This document shows, in pieces, positions 43,701-54,276 of a stretch of 64,000 bases of DNA. Each line of letters begins with the position of its first letter. Position 1 is the stretch's first letter. Below the pieces are notes generated by a model, which saw only the letters and a program-made list of their open reading frames with translations, had not been told where the DNA came from and made no database searches. A program made the translations under genes and the position numbers. The stretch is from Limnephilus marmoratus (Eukaryota; Arthropoda; Insecta; Trichoptera; Limnephilidae), in contig OU862913.1 in assembly GCA_917880885.1 (NCBI GenBank), positions 24,871,286-24,935,285 of the forward strand. The letters run 5' to 3'.

Positions 43701-43735
43701 ATAAAACCTTGTAGAGTTAGTAGGTATTATATAAT
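40722..43735 (-). mobile_element. 5'-truncated LINE (jockey/CR1-like) with poly-A tail
   Basis: On the minus strand it runs from the end of the endonuclease domain through the whole RT to a 3' UTR and an A18 tail (poly-T at 40722-40738). ORF1 and most of the endonuclease are missing. Only one in-frame stop interrupts the ORF, so the copy is fairly young. Confidence 0.9.
41291..43504 (-). CDS. LINE reverse transcriptase (ORF2 part)
   Basis: There are 738 open codons, preceded by a TGA (43505-43507) inside what should be coding sequence. The upstream frame (about 43508-43735) shows the end of an endonuclease domain (SCIDHVFAKC, TDHYATI). The RT blocks are complete: STIIPIYKSGDRSSVNSYRP, QYGFRKGRSAADAI, VFLDLAKAFDTVSH, YGVPQGSVLGPLLF, and catalytic SFADDTVI. 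The tail includes KYLGIVIDDQLRWEDH and SIATYGIVGWGG. It would perform target-primed reverse transcription. Lack of the endonuclease and a start codon makes it inactive alone. Confidence 0.85.
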   Translation of the reverse strand, partial: YDTLFKLVSKENWSNFYKFTDPNIACEFLIDTIHNHLKSSTSNTNNKQSSRKIKLKPWITNGILHFIHKRNKLHKFCKNNPNNHESLLFYKRYRNACKKIICRVRDEYYRKQIKEAANDNKQIWNIVKEICYTNKTTAPINKITIADQTLDTTNHPEKIANHFNKFFSTVGSDLANNILNKNGISEFNLANNISIDNLSYNPFNLTPTTEQEITEIISSLKNTHSTGIDNISTKLIKHLKPIITKPLKHIINLSFQTGLFPNSLKHSTIIPIYKSGDRSSVNSYRPISLLSPISKIIEKAVKRRLYKFLEDNDILSGNQYGFRKGRSAADAIANFTKAISDNLDKGRKPLAVFLDLAKAFDTVSHRILLKKLLQIGIKGTPLKWFENYLTNRSQSSLVNSAKEYRSTSLPITYGVPQGSVLGPLLFLIYINTLCNLEIDGTIISFADDTVIIFEAENWNSTMEKANKGLNKVKHWLDDNLLTLNIDKTKYLLFSIRKVTPPQNCPNLIIHSCSQNHITPTPPHNNCSCTNLKKSDQIKYLGIVIDDQLRWEDHVNFTTKRLRKLCYIFLSLRSILNLQTMRCIYFALFQSIATYGIVGWGGCAASIIYPMILIQKLLLRIILKCHPSHPSEPLFKKFAILDIRQLYVKTILIHIRKNDLTLKTQQNIYTRYSSHQKCKIPPTKTAFAQRQFSYIAPKMFNLLSIDIKTSKTDDLYAINIQNWLFTQGRKYYKECLTY

Positions 43736-43865
43736 ATGTTTTAATTACAGAAAGTCTGTCTGTGGACATCACCGGAAGGAATCAACAATCTCGAGGCAGT
43801 CCCGTTCTGTATTATTTTCTATAAGGTAAGCAATAAGATTATTATTTTTAGGTTGAAGCCAGTTG

Positions 43866-44283
43866 ATGACCTCCGTAGTCCAGTGGGTAAGACTCTTGAC
43901 TCACAATTCGGAGGTCGCGGGTTCGAACCCGGCATGCGCAAATAAATTTTATTTGATTAATTTGTGTTATTTCACAATTAATTAATTTAAAATAATATAT
44001 AGTATATTTGCGGCATGTTCCAGAGTGGAAGATACTATCAGTATCGCCCTGGTGTAAGACCACCATTCAGAATTGAAACGTTGCTTGAAAATGGCTTTAG
44101 CCGTGTTTGGTGACCAGATCTGAATAGCCAGGTACTTCCCAACCTTCCTCTTCCCCACCTCCTTCCCCTCCCCACTACCTTCAGCCTCACAACATATCCC
44201 AATTGGGGATGCCATAGTCTCACTGGCTCCAGACGGGAGCAGTTGAGATTCTTGTGCGGTATTCACTGTAAAAAAAAAAAAAA
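43866..44283 (+). mobile_element. tRNA-derived SINE family B, full-length
   Basis: The head gacctccgtagtccagtgggtaagactcttgactcac...cgggttcgaacccggcatgcgc has A and B boxes and is tRNA-like. An AT-rich spacer and the body follow (gtggaagatactatcagtatcgccctggtgtaag, ccaggtacttcccaaccttcc, ccaattggggatgcc, gagattcttgtgcggtattcac), then A13. It is almost identical to the copy at 27314-27716, which points to recent activity. Confidence 0.9.
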
Positions 44284-44648
44284 GTTTTAACCCATTGGCC
44301 ACAAAACTCGGCTCTCAGCCTGGTGTGCAACTCAGGTACTTAAGCACAAACCCCAACTCACAGACGGGCAAGAGTAGGTTGACCAAAAAACCAAAAACGA
44401 GTATAACAGTGACATCTTTGAATAAAGTTTAAGAGGCCAAAAGCTCTGTAGGTAATGCAGCATTCATTTCGTATTATTGGAAATAATGTTTCTTCAGTTT
44501 TTTCCCTGATATTTATGTTTGAAGCAGCCAGCCGCCATTTAATTTCTTCAAAATGGCGAGTGGTTCTAGGCTTGTGGCAGTGGCCTTTCACGTCCCTGTT
44601 TGCTTTGAGGACTATCATACCAAATTATTTTTTAGTAATTAGTATATA
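44284..44648. other. No gene recognised
   Basis: Unique-looking sequence with small ORFs lacking domains. Confidence 0.4.
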
Positions 44649-44785
44649 TCCATATATAAAATTCTCGTGTCACGGTGTTTGTTGCCATACTCCTCCGAAA
44701 CGGCTGGACCAATTTTGATGAAATTTTGTGTGCTTATCTGGTAGGTCTGAGAATCGACCAACATCTATTTTTCATACCCCTAAAA

Positions 44786-45143
44786 GTAAAGGGTGTTCCA
44801 CTCCGAAGAAAATTATTTTCCCCATAAATTTTGTATGGAACGAATTCTCCTACTTTGAAAGAACTGCAGCAATATTGTAAGGAGTATAATATTGAACTGT
44901 GCGTGAATAAAGGGTGTTCCACTCCGAAGAAAATTATTTTCCCCATACATTTTGTATGGAACGAATTCTCGTATTTTGAAATAACTGCAGCAATATTGTA
45001 AGGCGTATAATATTGAACTGTACGTGAATAAAGGGTGTTCCACTCCGAAGAAAATTATTTTCCCCATAAATTTTGTATGGAACGAATTCTCCTATTTTGA
45101 AAGAACTGCAGCAATATTGTAAGGGGTATAATATTGAACTGTG
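44786..45143. repeat. 122-bp tandem repeat, three units
   Basis: taaagggtgttccactccgaagaaaattattttccccata...ttgtaaggagtataatattgaactgtgcgtgaa occurs three times with few changes. Confidence 0.95.
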
Positions 45144-45145
45144 AA

Positions 45146-46690
45146 CCGGAGGAGGGGGGAGGGGGGAGGGGGGAGAGGAACTCAGGAAGGGGGTTAGCGG
45201 GAGTGGGGAGAGGGAGAGGGAGAGGGAGAGGGAGAGGGAGAGGGAGAGGGGAGAGGGAGAGGGAGAGGGAGAGGGAGAGGGAGAGGGAGAGGGAGAGGGA
45301 GAGGGAGAGGGGAGAGGGAGAGGGAGAGGGAGAGGGAGAGGGAGAGGGAGAGGGAGAGGGAGAGGGGAGAGGGAGAGGGAGAGGGAGAGGGAGAGGGAGA
45401 GGGGAGGAGGGAGAGGGAGAGGGAGAGGGAGAGGGAGAGGGAGAGGAGAGGGAGAGGGAGAGGGAGAGGGAGAGGGAGAGGGAGAGGGAGAGGGAGAGGG
45501 AGAGGGAGAGGGAGAGGGAGAGGGAGAGGGAGAGGGAAGGGGAGAGGGAGAGGGAGAGGGAGAGGGAGAGGGAGAGGGAGAGGGAGAGGGAGAGGGAGAG
45601 GGAGAGGGAGAGGGAGAGGGAGAGGGAGAGGGAGAGGGAGAGGGAGAGGGAGAGGGAGAGGGAGAGGGAGAGGGAGAGGGAGAGGGAGAGGGAGAGGGAG
45701 AGGGAGAGGGAGAGGGAGAGGGAGAGGGAGAGGGAGAGGGAGAGGGAGAGGGAGAGGGAGAGGGAGAGGGAGAGGGAGAGGGAGAGGGGAGAGGGAGGAG
45801 GGAGAGGAGAGGGGAGAGGGAGAGGGAGAGGGAGAGGGAGAGGGAGAGGGAGGAGAGGGAGAGGGAGAGGGAGAGGGAGAGGGAGAGGGAGAGGGAGAGG
45901 GAGAGGGAGAGGGAGAGGGAGAGGGAGAGGGAGAGGGAGAGGGAGAGGGAGAGGGAGAGGGAGAGGGAGAGGGAGAGGGAGAGGGAGAGGGAGAGGGAGA
46001 GGGAGAGGGAGAGGGAGAGGGAGAGGGAGAGGGAGAGGGAGAGGGAGAGGGAGAGGGAGAGGGAGAGGGAGAGGGAGAGGGAGAGGGAGAGGGAGAGGGA
46101 GAGGGAGAGGGAGAGGGAGAGGGAGAGGGAGAGGGGAGAGGGAGAGGGAGAGGGAGAGGGAGAGGGAGAGGGAGAGGGAGAGGGAGAGGGAGAGGGAGAG
46201 GGAGAGGGAGAGGGAGAGGGAGAGGGAGAGGGAGAGGGAGAGGGAGAGGGAGAGGGAGAGGGAGAGGGAGAGGGGAGAGGGAGAGGAGAGGGAGAGGGAG
46301 AGGGAGAGGGAGAGGGAGAGGGAGAGGGAGAGGGAGAGGGAGAGGGAGAGGAGGAGAGGGAGAGGGAGAGGGAGAGGGAGAGGGAGAGGGAGAGGGAGAG
46401 GGGAGAGGGAGAGGGAGAGGGAGAGGGAGAGGGAGAGGGAGAGGGGAGGGAGAGGAGGGAGAGGGAGAGGGAGAGGGAGAGGGAGAGGGAGAGGGAGAGG
46501 GAGAGGGAGAGGGAGAGGGAGAGGGAGAGGGAGAGGGAGAGGGAGAGGGAGAGGGAGAGGGAGAGGGAGAGGGAGAGGGAGAGGGAGAGGGAGAGGGGAG
46601 AGGGAGAGGGAGAGGGAGAGGGACGCGGGAGAGGGAGAGGGAGAGGGAGAGGGAGAGGGGAGAGGGAGAGGGAGAGAGGGAGAGGGACGA
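45146..46690. repeat. GGGAGA hexamer satellite, about 1.5 kb
   Basis: Nearly uninterrupted (GGGAGA)n purine tract with rare frame-shifting gaps. Arg/Glu, Gly/Glu or Ser/Pro ORFs of over 500 codons on both strands are artefacts of the six-base period. The flanks (ggaggggggaggggggaggggggag and gacgaggggaaaggatacgcagggagaaac) match the purine-rich region of H2 elements, so it grew from that region. Confidence 0.95.
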
Positions 46691-46792
46691 GGGGAAAGGA
46701 TACGCAGGGAGAAACAATTTAGATCAATTCAGTTAATAAGTTGACAACAGTTTTTGATTCTGAGGCGGTACGAAGTTCGTCGGGTCAGCTAG

Positions 46793-47278
46793 TCTATAAT
46801 ATAAAAATGAATCGCTGAATGTATTGCTAAGCGCATAACTTTCGAAGGACTGCACCAAATTGGATAATTCTTTTTTTTGTGTATTCGTTATTGTCAGGAC
46901 AAGGTTTTTATGAAACTTCAGGTGAGCTCTGGCATTATGAAATTTGTATTAAAAAATTTCTATTGGTGGCACGCGAGGAAGCGGCTATTGCAATGGAAAG
47001 CGGGAGGGAGGGAGAGATGTGGGAGGGGAACCAGGGAGGGGGAGGGGAACCTAGGAGGGGGGAGGGGAACTCGGGAGGGGGGGTTCATGGGACGGGGGAA
47101 GGGGGGGAGTGGAGTGGGGAGAGGGAAGGTGGAGGTGACGGAGTGGGAACGCGAGAGGGGAAGAGGACGCAGGAGAAGAAGGGGAGGCGGAAGGGGAACT
47201 GGACGAATGGGAAAGGACACGCGGGGAGAAACAATTTCTTTATTAAATGGCATAGCATCGCATGCCGGGACCAGCTAG
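46793..47278 (+). mobile_element. Helitron-like element H2, full-length
   Basis: It begins TCTATAATATAAAAATGAATCGC immediately after the CTAG of H1 and ends ...CGCATGCCGGGACCAGCTAG before T. It contains the ttcgaaggactgcaccaaattgg block, gtgagctctggcattatg and a purine-rich tract (46980-47200). ORFs in the purine tract are spurious. Confidence 0.65.
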
Positions 47279-47279
47279 T

Positions 47280-48534
47280 ATTTAAGTAAAAAAATAAAAA
47301 TTATTGATGTTTGATTAACGAATAATATTTTTTTGCATCTTTATGAATAAAATGTGTAAAATAATTTGCATAAAAAGAAAAAATCATAATTGAATACTTT
47401 CTTACACATAAGTATTCTAATTTTTTTTTAAATTTTATAATTAAGTTTTTCTTTACCTCAATCCAATATGTAAACAAATTTAAATGTATTAATTCATTTG
47501 AATATGGTTTAAAAGATACAATAGATTTAGTACACCAATGCAGGTTTTTTGTACAAAATTAATTCAATGGTGAGAGCCAATTTCTTTGCTCAATAATTCT
47601 GTGGCCATTGCAGTTAATTCACTATTGATAGCATTCAAAGAAGCGGGGAAGTACGCAATTTAAATTAAGTGGAATAAAATTTTAATATTGTCCACTATTT
47701 TGTCGGATGGTCAAAATATATCAGCTTTGTAACAAAATCTAAAAAAATTTAATATTTCTGAATGCATCCGAAAACTAAAATTGTAATAGAAAACTCCAGT
47801 CCATTTTTTTTTTTTTTTTAGTGAATAATGACTTTCTAACTTTAATAACTGCATTTTTATTCTTATTTTTAGAGTTACTTTTAATAGTTAAAATAATTAT
47901 CAAAGTTTTAATTTTACAAGACCCTCCGAAAACCACCGTATGTATGATGAATCGTGTGTCGTCATCACTCCTGAAAAATTACTATAGGATCAGGCAATCA
48001 GCTGATCAACTGCCGCCATTTTGAATTCCGTTGTTCGAAGTATTCTGCCTAGAAGTAGCATTACTATTTTTTTGTGCAGTAGTTTTTGAATATTTTCAAT
48101 AATAGAGATAAACTAATAAGAGGTACCTTTATTTTGGAAACATTATTTAGCCCTAAATAATGTTTCAATAAACACAACAACTAAATCTCTGTAAAAGTAT
48201 GTAAATAAGTGAATAAATAAATACGATGGCTTGTGTCTTATACATTCTCATACAATGACTTTACGGTGACGTCACGATACGTCAAACAGTGACGTCACCA
48301 CTAAAATTTCAAATAATGCCAACTTGACGGCGTGTTTTTACGTCCCGATTAAAAATTGACTTTTTAATCATTTTTTAAAAGCTCTGCGTTTAATGTTATT
48401 AAATACAACTTGTATATTCAGAATCAGCGTTTATTGGTCTCTGTATATGAACTTATTTTTTAAAACCATAATATTTTTCACTGGAGTTCCATATTGCCTC
48501 CCTTTAAAAAGAGTAGACTGTATTAGGTAGGTAC
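47280..48534. other. AT-rich, no gene; two TGACGTCA palindromes
   Basis: No coding exon is recognised. ggTGACGTCACgatacgtcaaacagTGACGTCACc at about 48269-48301 holds two CRE-like octamers (TGACGTCA) 20 bases apart, but no gene start is visible next to them. Confidence 0.4.
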
Positions 48535-49250
48535 CTAGGTGTAAATATTGATAAATATTTGAGATGGAACTACCAAATTGGTTTGTTTACAAAAAATATC
48601 AGGAGACTTACCTATATTTTTAAAGAACTTAAAATCTGTCTATTATGCCTTAGTCCAATCTCGACTTTCTTACAATATAGTTTGCTGGGGATCCTGTCTA
48701 AAGTCCAATGTAGAACCACTAAATATTGCTCACAAATTAATTCTTAGATTCATGAACAAAAAAAAATTCATTATCCATCGAAACTACTTTACAAGGAATC
48801 TAATGTTATGTGTATAAAACAGCTGTACATCACTAAAATAATTTGTAGATTTTTATCAATACTAAATCTGCAGAAAGAACTCAACAAATCCACTAGAATA
48901 TGCTCAACAATGAACTTTGTCGCAATAAATACTAAAACATCTTTTGGCCAAAGAAACTATTTATATCAGGCTTCACTTACGTTTAATATTCTGCCAGATT
49001 ACATTAAGTCTTCCAATTCATTAGCTAAATTTAAAAAGAAATTTAATATATTTGTTTTGATTGGCATAATATTTTTTTCATATTTGTAATATTTTAGTGT
49101 TTTGAATGTAGTGTTTTGTGTGTAAATGCTTCACTCAAGTTTATAAATTTTAACCTCAGTACAGGCTGTTAGTCCTAGTGAGGTTAATTTTTTTGTGTAA
49201 AAAAAAACAACGTATGTATGGTGAGAAAATTATAAATAAATAAAAATAAA
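48535..49250 (+). pseudogene. LINE 3' fragment: RT tail plus 3' UTR
   Basis: Frames in succession read YLRWNYQI, KSVYYALVQSRLSYNIVCWGS, KLILRFMNKKKF, then TKTSFGQRNYLYQASLTFNIL and a stop at about 49089. A 3' UTR ending gtgaggttaatttttttgtgtaaaaaaaa and an AATAAA-rich end follow. Two frameshifts break the tail of a jockey/CR1-type LINE. Confidence 0.75.
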
Positions 49251-49358
49251 ATTTTATGAAATAACGATGGACACTTGCAAATTTTATAATTTGAAATAAA
49301 CAAATATTTTTTTTAAAATTAATACAAAAAATAAGTTTTAAAAATGGCTCATCTTAAG

Positions 49359-49826
49359 GTCTCTGCCCACTACACCATTCCATACCATGACCGTAAAAAA
49401 TATTCTTTGTATCGATCAGTATGAAACGCTGCCCACTAGCCCATTCCGTCACCGACCAACACCGTCGCATACCATGACCGGACTGACGGCAAATTCTCGA
49501 TAACAATATTTTGCAGGTGCCGGTCCGCTCTATGCATGGCATGCGACGGTGTTAGACCCCGATTTAACCACGTTGCCACTCCGTCAGTTCGTGATTTGTG
49601 TTCAGTTCTATGAGACGTGCGTCAGCGGGTAGACAGACATCTGAACGGGGATGGTACGGACACTAACCCCGGTGTATACGGGTATCATACGGTCACTATA
49701 TCTGTTACGTACGGGTATCATACGGTGTTAGTACGTTCTAGTGGGCATAGTAGGGCGTAGCGTGTTTATTTCGTGGCTGATACGTTCATAGTACGGTCAT
49801 GGTATGGAACGGTGTAGTGGGCAGAC
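49359..49826. mobile_element. MITE with 33-bp TIRs and iterated ATACCATGACCG motifs
   Basis: CTGCCCACTACACCATTCCATACCATGACCGTA at the left pairs with tacggtcatggtatggaacggtgtagtgggcag at the right. Inside, shorter forms (gtatcatacggt, gtacggacac) recur. No ORF and no clear target duplication are seen. Confidence 0.75.
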
Positions 49827-50329
49827 TCCTTTACGTTTTTTCTATCAGTGATAACAAAAAAGACACATATTTTATTAAGCAAATCTATATATGTATTAAT
49901 AAAAATAAAAATATTTTTGGGGATAGTGAGATGTCTATACATTGCCATATTAAGCATAGGACATGTTTGAAACATTCAAGATACCTTCTTTAATCCCCTG
50001 CGAAGGTTTATGAATTATTACAACCACATGACAATATATCTGAAAAGTTTTTTAATCATTATAAAAATTCTTGTGAAACTGTCAAAAATTTGAGAATGCA
50101 TGTTGCAAAACAATGAAAATTGAATTTTTATTTAACAAAACATTAAATTAAAATTTAATTTTCAAAATTCTTTAAATAAATGAATTAATTTGAATGGAAT
50201 CGAGAATTATAGATATTTTAAATATGTACCTATGTTAGGTACCAAATTTATTTGATTGTTTTTATAATAATTGATTGTTCTCATAATAAATAAATATTAT
50301 GTAATATATGAAAAACGAAAATTTCAATT
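49827..50329. other. No gene recognised
   Basis: AT-rich; the region holds a gttaggtacc motif but nothing else I can support. Confidence 0.4.
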
Positions 50330-51060
50330 AAAAAAATGTAATAGGTGGCATTCGAGCTGTTTGAAAATTGAATGTACTGGGACTGAATATATGGAACGCG
50401 GGAGGGGGGTTGGTGGGACGGAGGAGCGGGAGAGGGGAGAAGGAAGTGAAGGGGAAGAAGGGGAAGGTTGAAGGGGAATGCGGGAGAGGAACAGGGACGC
50501 ACGGGAAAGGACAGCTGGTTCCCGGCATGCGTTGACCTTTCCCATGCATCCCCGTTCCTGTCCCGCGTCCCCTTCCCCTCCCGCTTTCCCCTCACGCATT
50601 CCCCTTCCACTTTTCCCGCCTTCCCTCTCCCCTTTTCTGTTCCTACGTCCCGCTGACCCCCCTCCCGCGTTCCATGTATTCAGTCTTAGTACATTCAGTT
50701 TTCAAACAGCTCGCATGCCCAGTGGCGTAGCGTGAGTTTTTAGTGAGCTAGAATGCTTAGATTGAAAAATACGACATTACTGATGTAGTTGTAGCTGAAA
50801 ATGATTTTTTTTTTTTATTTCAACTTTTTGTATGAAGAATTCAGGATTCTCATAGAAAGATCTCATACAAAAAGTTGAAATTAAAAAAAAAAAAAAACAA
50901 TTTTTGCTACAACTACATCAGTAATATCGTATTTTTCAATCTTAGCATTCTAGCTCACTGAAAACTCACGCTACGCCACTGCGCGTGCCACCTATTACAA
51001 TTTTTTTATTAAAATTTTCATTTTTCATGCATTACAAATATTCTTGGTACCTAATACAGG
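50330..51060. mobile_element. Two H2 elements in inverted orientation, one split by a hAT MITE
   Basis: A plus-oriented H2 piece (about 50338-50511, purine-rich, preceded by gtggcattcgagctgtttg) meets a minus-oriented one that starts agctggttcccggcatgcgttg at 50512 and continues through the CT-rich run to acagctcgcatgcc. The MITE at 50720-50981 follows, and the H2 sequence resumes with cgtgccacctattacaattt. The arrangement is a near-palindrome of two 3' ends. Confidence 0.65.
50720..50981. mobile_element. Palindromic hAT MITE
   Basis: CAGTGGCGTAGCGTGAGTTTT...AAAACTCACGCTACGCCACTG spans 262 bp, inverted over almost its whole length. The 8-bp flanks CGCATGCC (50712-50719) and CGCGTGCC (50982-50989) are a target duplication with one change, lying inside an H2 element. 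Confidence 0.85.
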
Positions 51061-51282
51061 TACCTATTTAAAATACATGTCATATTTTTTATTCGATTCA
51101 AAGTATTAAGCGTGTATCATAAAGATCATACTAAAGGTCCCGATAAGGACGTCAACAACAGAAATTTTTAAACAGTTTAATGTTCCAAGCATATGTACAG
51201 AAAATCTATGCCAAAAACATTCTAGTAGTACATCACCTCAAAAATGATTCCGAGATAGACACCTCACACGCTCATAAAACCA

Positions 51283-51410
51283 GGCTGCCTAAGTCCTCCA
51301 TCACGACACAAGCAACATTTTCCGCTTACTGTGGTGATAGTAGGAGAATTTCAAATATTTTCAGTTTATTCATAACCCAGGAATGTTTATCTTTCTTTTA
51401 AAAAAAATTT
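51283..51410 (+). mobile_element. SINE family C, head-truncated
   Basis: ctaagtcctccatcacgacacaagcaacattttccgc and gaatgtttatctttcttttaaaaa match the body of 21636-21830. The tRNA head is missing. Confidence 0.7.
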
Positions 51411-51475
51411 AAAATTACCGTAGTATTGTTTTATTAGCAAAGTATCCTAGACATACTCTTCTTAATTTCCTTTAA

Positions 51476-51566
51476 AAAAATCCTACACACAGCATCCTCT
51501 ATGATGACATAGGCCCTGAAAGACATTATTTTTCTCAGGACCTCCTGTATGGAGCTAATGAAAAAA
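51476..51566 (+). repeat. Repeat family A, 3' end
   Basis: cacacagcatcctctatgatgacataggccctga and ctcaggacctcctgtatggagct match the family A tail. Confidence 0.7.
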
Positions 51567-51643
51567 AGTGCAAAATGAACACTAAAACAGTAATATAAAA
51601 GGTGGCCAAAAACTTAACAAAACAATTTTTTTTCATCTCTAGA

Positions 51644-51763
51644 AACCCTCATCGTTTGGATGTAAACGAAAACTAGTCCATATCCTCCAGGATTGTATTC
51701 AATCAATAGTTTTCAGTCCGTCTATCCACCATGCAACACGCACCACGCACATCAATCCCTCAG
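51644..51763 (+). other. Possible orphan exon
   Basis: A good acceptor (tttttttcatctctag) and donor (CAG|GTAAAT) bracket about 120 bp that contain one ATG followed by 11 codons (MQHAPRTSIPQ) up to the donor. No partner exon or domain is found, so this is a weak candidate for a first coding exon. Confidence 0.2.
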
Positions 51764-51989
51764 GTAAATAAAACATTTTAAACTACCTACTGCTTTTCAT
51801 ACTAACTTCAAATGTAGATAATATTGGTTTATATTAATAAACGCCAATAAGGGCTTTTATAAATATGTGATAAACATAAAGATTTTGTGGAACAGTAATC
51901 ATGAATTAAAATTCGCTAATTAAAGTATACAGGGTGTTAAGGAATGTACTTGAATTACTTTAGCCTTTCAAAAAACGGATGTATTTTAT

Positions 51990-52373
51990 CAGTAGGTATC
52001 GAGGTGGGGGTGGGGGAGGGGGCCGCCCAGGTGCCAACCGATGGGGGGTGACACCCGACCGTGAAAAAAAAATTACGAAGAATATTGTCACCAACACATT
52101 GTACACATGCACAATGTCTGTCATTTACATTTTCATAGCTCTATGGCTTCCCGTGGAGTGCCCCGAATTTTGTGTAGCTCGGTCTTTTTACAGGCGAAAA
52201 TAACTTATATTTGTGGAGGAGTATTTTTATCCCCCCCCCCCCCACCAAGATGGACCAATTTTACGCCAAAGTTAGCGTTTTGAATTTCTTAAATCAACTT
52301 TAATGGGGGGGGTGACTCAACACCCAGGGGGGTGACTTCCGCCCTGGGTGCCACCCATGCTAGCTACGCCACT
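51990..52373 (-). mobile_element. hAT-type element, one end preserved
   Basis: On the minus strand it starts CAGTGGCGTAGCTAGCATGGGTGGCACCC, a hAT-type terminus, followed by G/C-rich ggggggtgac blocks repeated inside. The opposite end near 51990 is not recognisable. Confidence 0.6.
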
Positions 52374-52807
52374 GAAAAACACACATTTTTTATTGAACAA
52401 ATGAATTATAAACGTTATTGTCAATTGCCACCACACTTTTTTGCCGTTTCATGTAAAAAAAATCACAAAGTTTCATAACTTTTTTCAAATTGTGGTCTTA
52501 ATAAATGGTTAATAAATGAACAACATATTTATCTATCCTAAATCTTATATTAGGTATTAATATTCTAACCTAGGCTAATGTGTATTATGTAATAATATTT
52601 AATGGTAGAACCTACAGACAAGCTGATCTGTCACAGCTTTGTGGGACTACCCATATCTTATATTTTTTTTATTTTTTTTTTTTTATTGGTTTTCAAGGTA
52701 CAATCCCGTTAAACCGCAATAAAGCAGTTTGTCAACAGGATGTTAAAGTTCAGTTACAATTTAAACATTACATACTATTGTTACTATAACCATACAGATT
52801 AAAACAA

Positions 52808-52979
52808 TTAATATAAACTATCTCTATTTAGCAGCCATTGTTTCAGCATATATCTGAATCTATCTGTAGAATCGCAATTTTTTATATTAATTGGTAACAT
52901 GTTAAATATTTTTGGCACGTTATATTCGAGGGTTCGCCGTCCGTAGTTATTATTATATTTTGGAACAATCATTCCTTCA
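52808..52979 (-). pseudogene. LINE ORF2 C-terminal end, cut off by BEL/Pao
   Basis: The frame reads MIVPKYNNNYGRRTLEYNVP, then IFNMLPINIK and a stop at 52808. It is the continuation of the RT ORF at 57848-59607; the five-base duplication TTCTT marks the break. Confidence 0.85.
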
Positions 52980-52984
52980 TTCTT

Positions 52985-53457
52985 TGGTTACGCACATACT
53001 AATACCTACTCATACACACACCAGCATAGCACTCACATACATACTATCACTGCTTGGACTTGGTATTAATTATTGTTGCAAGTCCTTTTGTCCTACCTTT
53101 TCCCCCCTCGCTTACCCACAATCTTAACCAGTCTGCAATAAACTCCCGCTGCATATAGCCATCACTGTGCTCTGCGCTCTGCTCACGAGAAATCCGCTCA
53201 AAAATAACTGCCGTGTACTATAAAATAACGAACATTTACGCCTATTGTGATTGTGCCTCTTGGATGGGAAAGGAATCTTACAAGTGCATTGCCAGCCTAC
53301 AAGTGCTTTACCCTTTTCCGGTGAGTCCTCTCCTTCCTATGGAACATGTATTTTATCATTTTTTAAGCAGTGATTAGTAACACAAAAATCAAGGTCCTTC
53401 GCCAGTCATTCATTTTACAAAACACAAAATCACTCTCACAACATAAATAATCATACA
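52985..53457 (+). repeat. 5' LTR of BEL/Pao element
   Basis: Starts TGGTTACGCACATAC and ends ATAATCATACA. It should contain promoter and polyadenylation signals; AATAAA occurs in gtctgcaataaactcccgc. Confidence 0.95.
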
Positions 53458-53979
53458 TTTTTGATCCTAGCGAGCCGGATATTTGAACCAAAAATCAGCA
53501 GAGTGAGATTACGTTTTATAAAATCGCACAAAAAATAATTACCCGCATTAACGGTTTGATATACCTACATGAGTAATTTGATTCCATACTTATTTCATTA
53601 CGTTGGAAATAACATATTTACCCGCTGTTAGAATAAATAAGTACGAGGCATCCTTTGATATTTATTTCTGATAACTTATGTAGTTGTATCTTGCCGATAA
53701 AATCGCATTTACCTACCTTATAAATAGTACGATTATTTCTTAATATTTGTATTGTTTTATTATGGATAAACAGAATAATATTATGATCGCAGTATTTATG
53801 ATTTGTTAATGATAATAAACGTAATAAATAACTGTCATTACCTGCACAGTTCATGGCGTATTCTGTTAACCTTTAAATCGCCGAACAATCAATTAAACCC
53901 AGTGAGCGGATTACAGTGAATTAATTGAATATATTAATTAATATATTAATTAATAAATTCCGCATAAATAATACAGACT

Positions 53980-54230
53980 CATCATACCTTATACCTATAC
54001 CGCATATCGCATACCGCATACCTTATACCGCATACCACGTATCGCATACCTTATACCTTATATCGTATACCGCATATAGCATACCGGGTATAGCATACCG
54101 CATACCTTATACCGCATACCGCGTATCGCATACCACATACCTTATACCGCATATCGCATACCGCGTATCGCATACCGCATACCCTTTAACCGCATACATC
54201 ATACCGCATACCCTTTAACCGCATTTTTTA
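53980..54230. repeat. Tandem ATACCGCATACCTTATACC array in the BEL/Pao leader
   Basis: A variable short repeat of accgcatacctt-type words between the 5' LTR and the gag ATG. It opens a short Tyr/Pro/His-rich ORF that is probably meaningless. Confidence 0.9.
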
Positions 54231-54276
54231 GTTGTTTTACGTTTCATATTTTGTAAATATAACCGGAATAAAGAAA

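Larger units (their letters stand above)
44649..46792 (+). mobile_element. Helitron-like element H1 carrying two tandem arrays
   Basis: It begins TCCATATATAAAATTCTCGTGTCACGG after an A and ends ...CGAAGTTCGTCGGGTCAGCTAG before a T, which fits the A|TC...CTAG|T rule for Helitrons. The 5' part has the widespread motif gccatactcctccgaaacggctggaccaatttt. Three tandem units of about 122 bp follow (44786-45143), then the GGGAGA satellite. No Rep/helicase is present. Confidence 0.65.

Noticed and set aside
45134..46744. ORFs of over 500 codons (Arg/Glu, Gly/Glu, Ser/Pro, Leu/Pro) on both strands
   Set aside because: They come from the GGGAGA hexamer satellite, which stays open in most frames; there is no start context, domain or splice evidence.
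46877..47289. Gly/Glu-rich ORFs of about 135 codons
   Set aside because: They lie in the purine-rich part of the H2 element and differ freely between copies.
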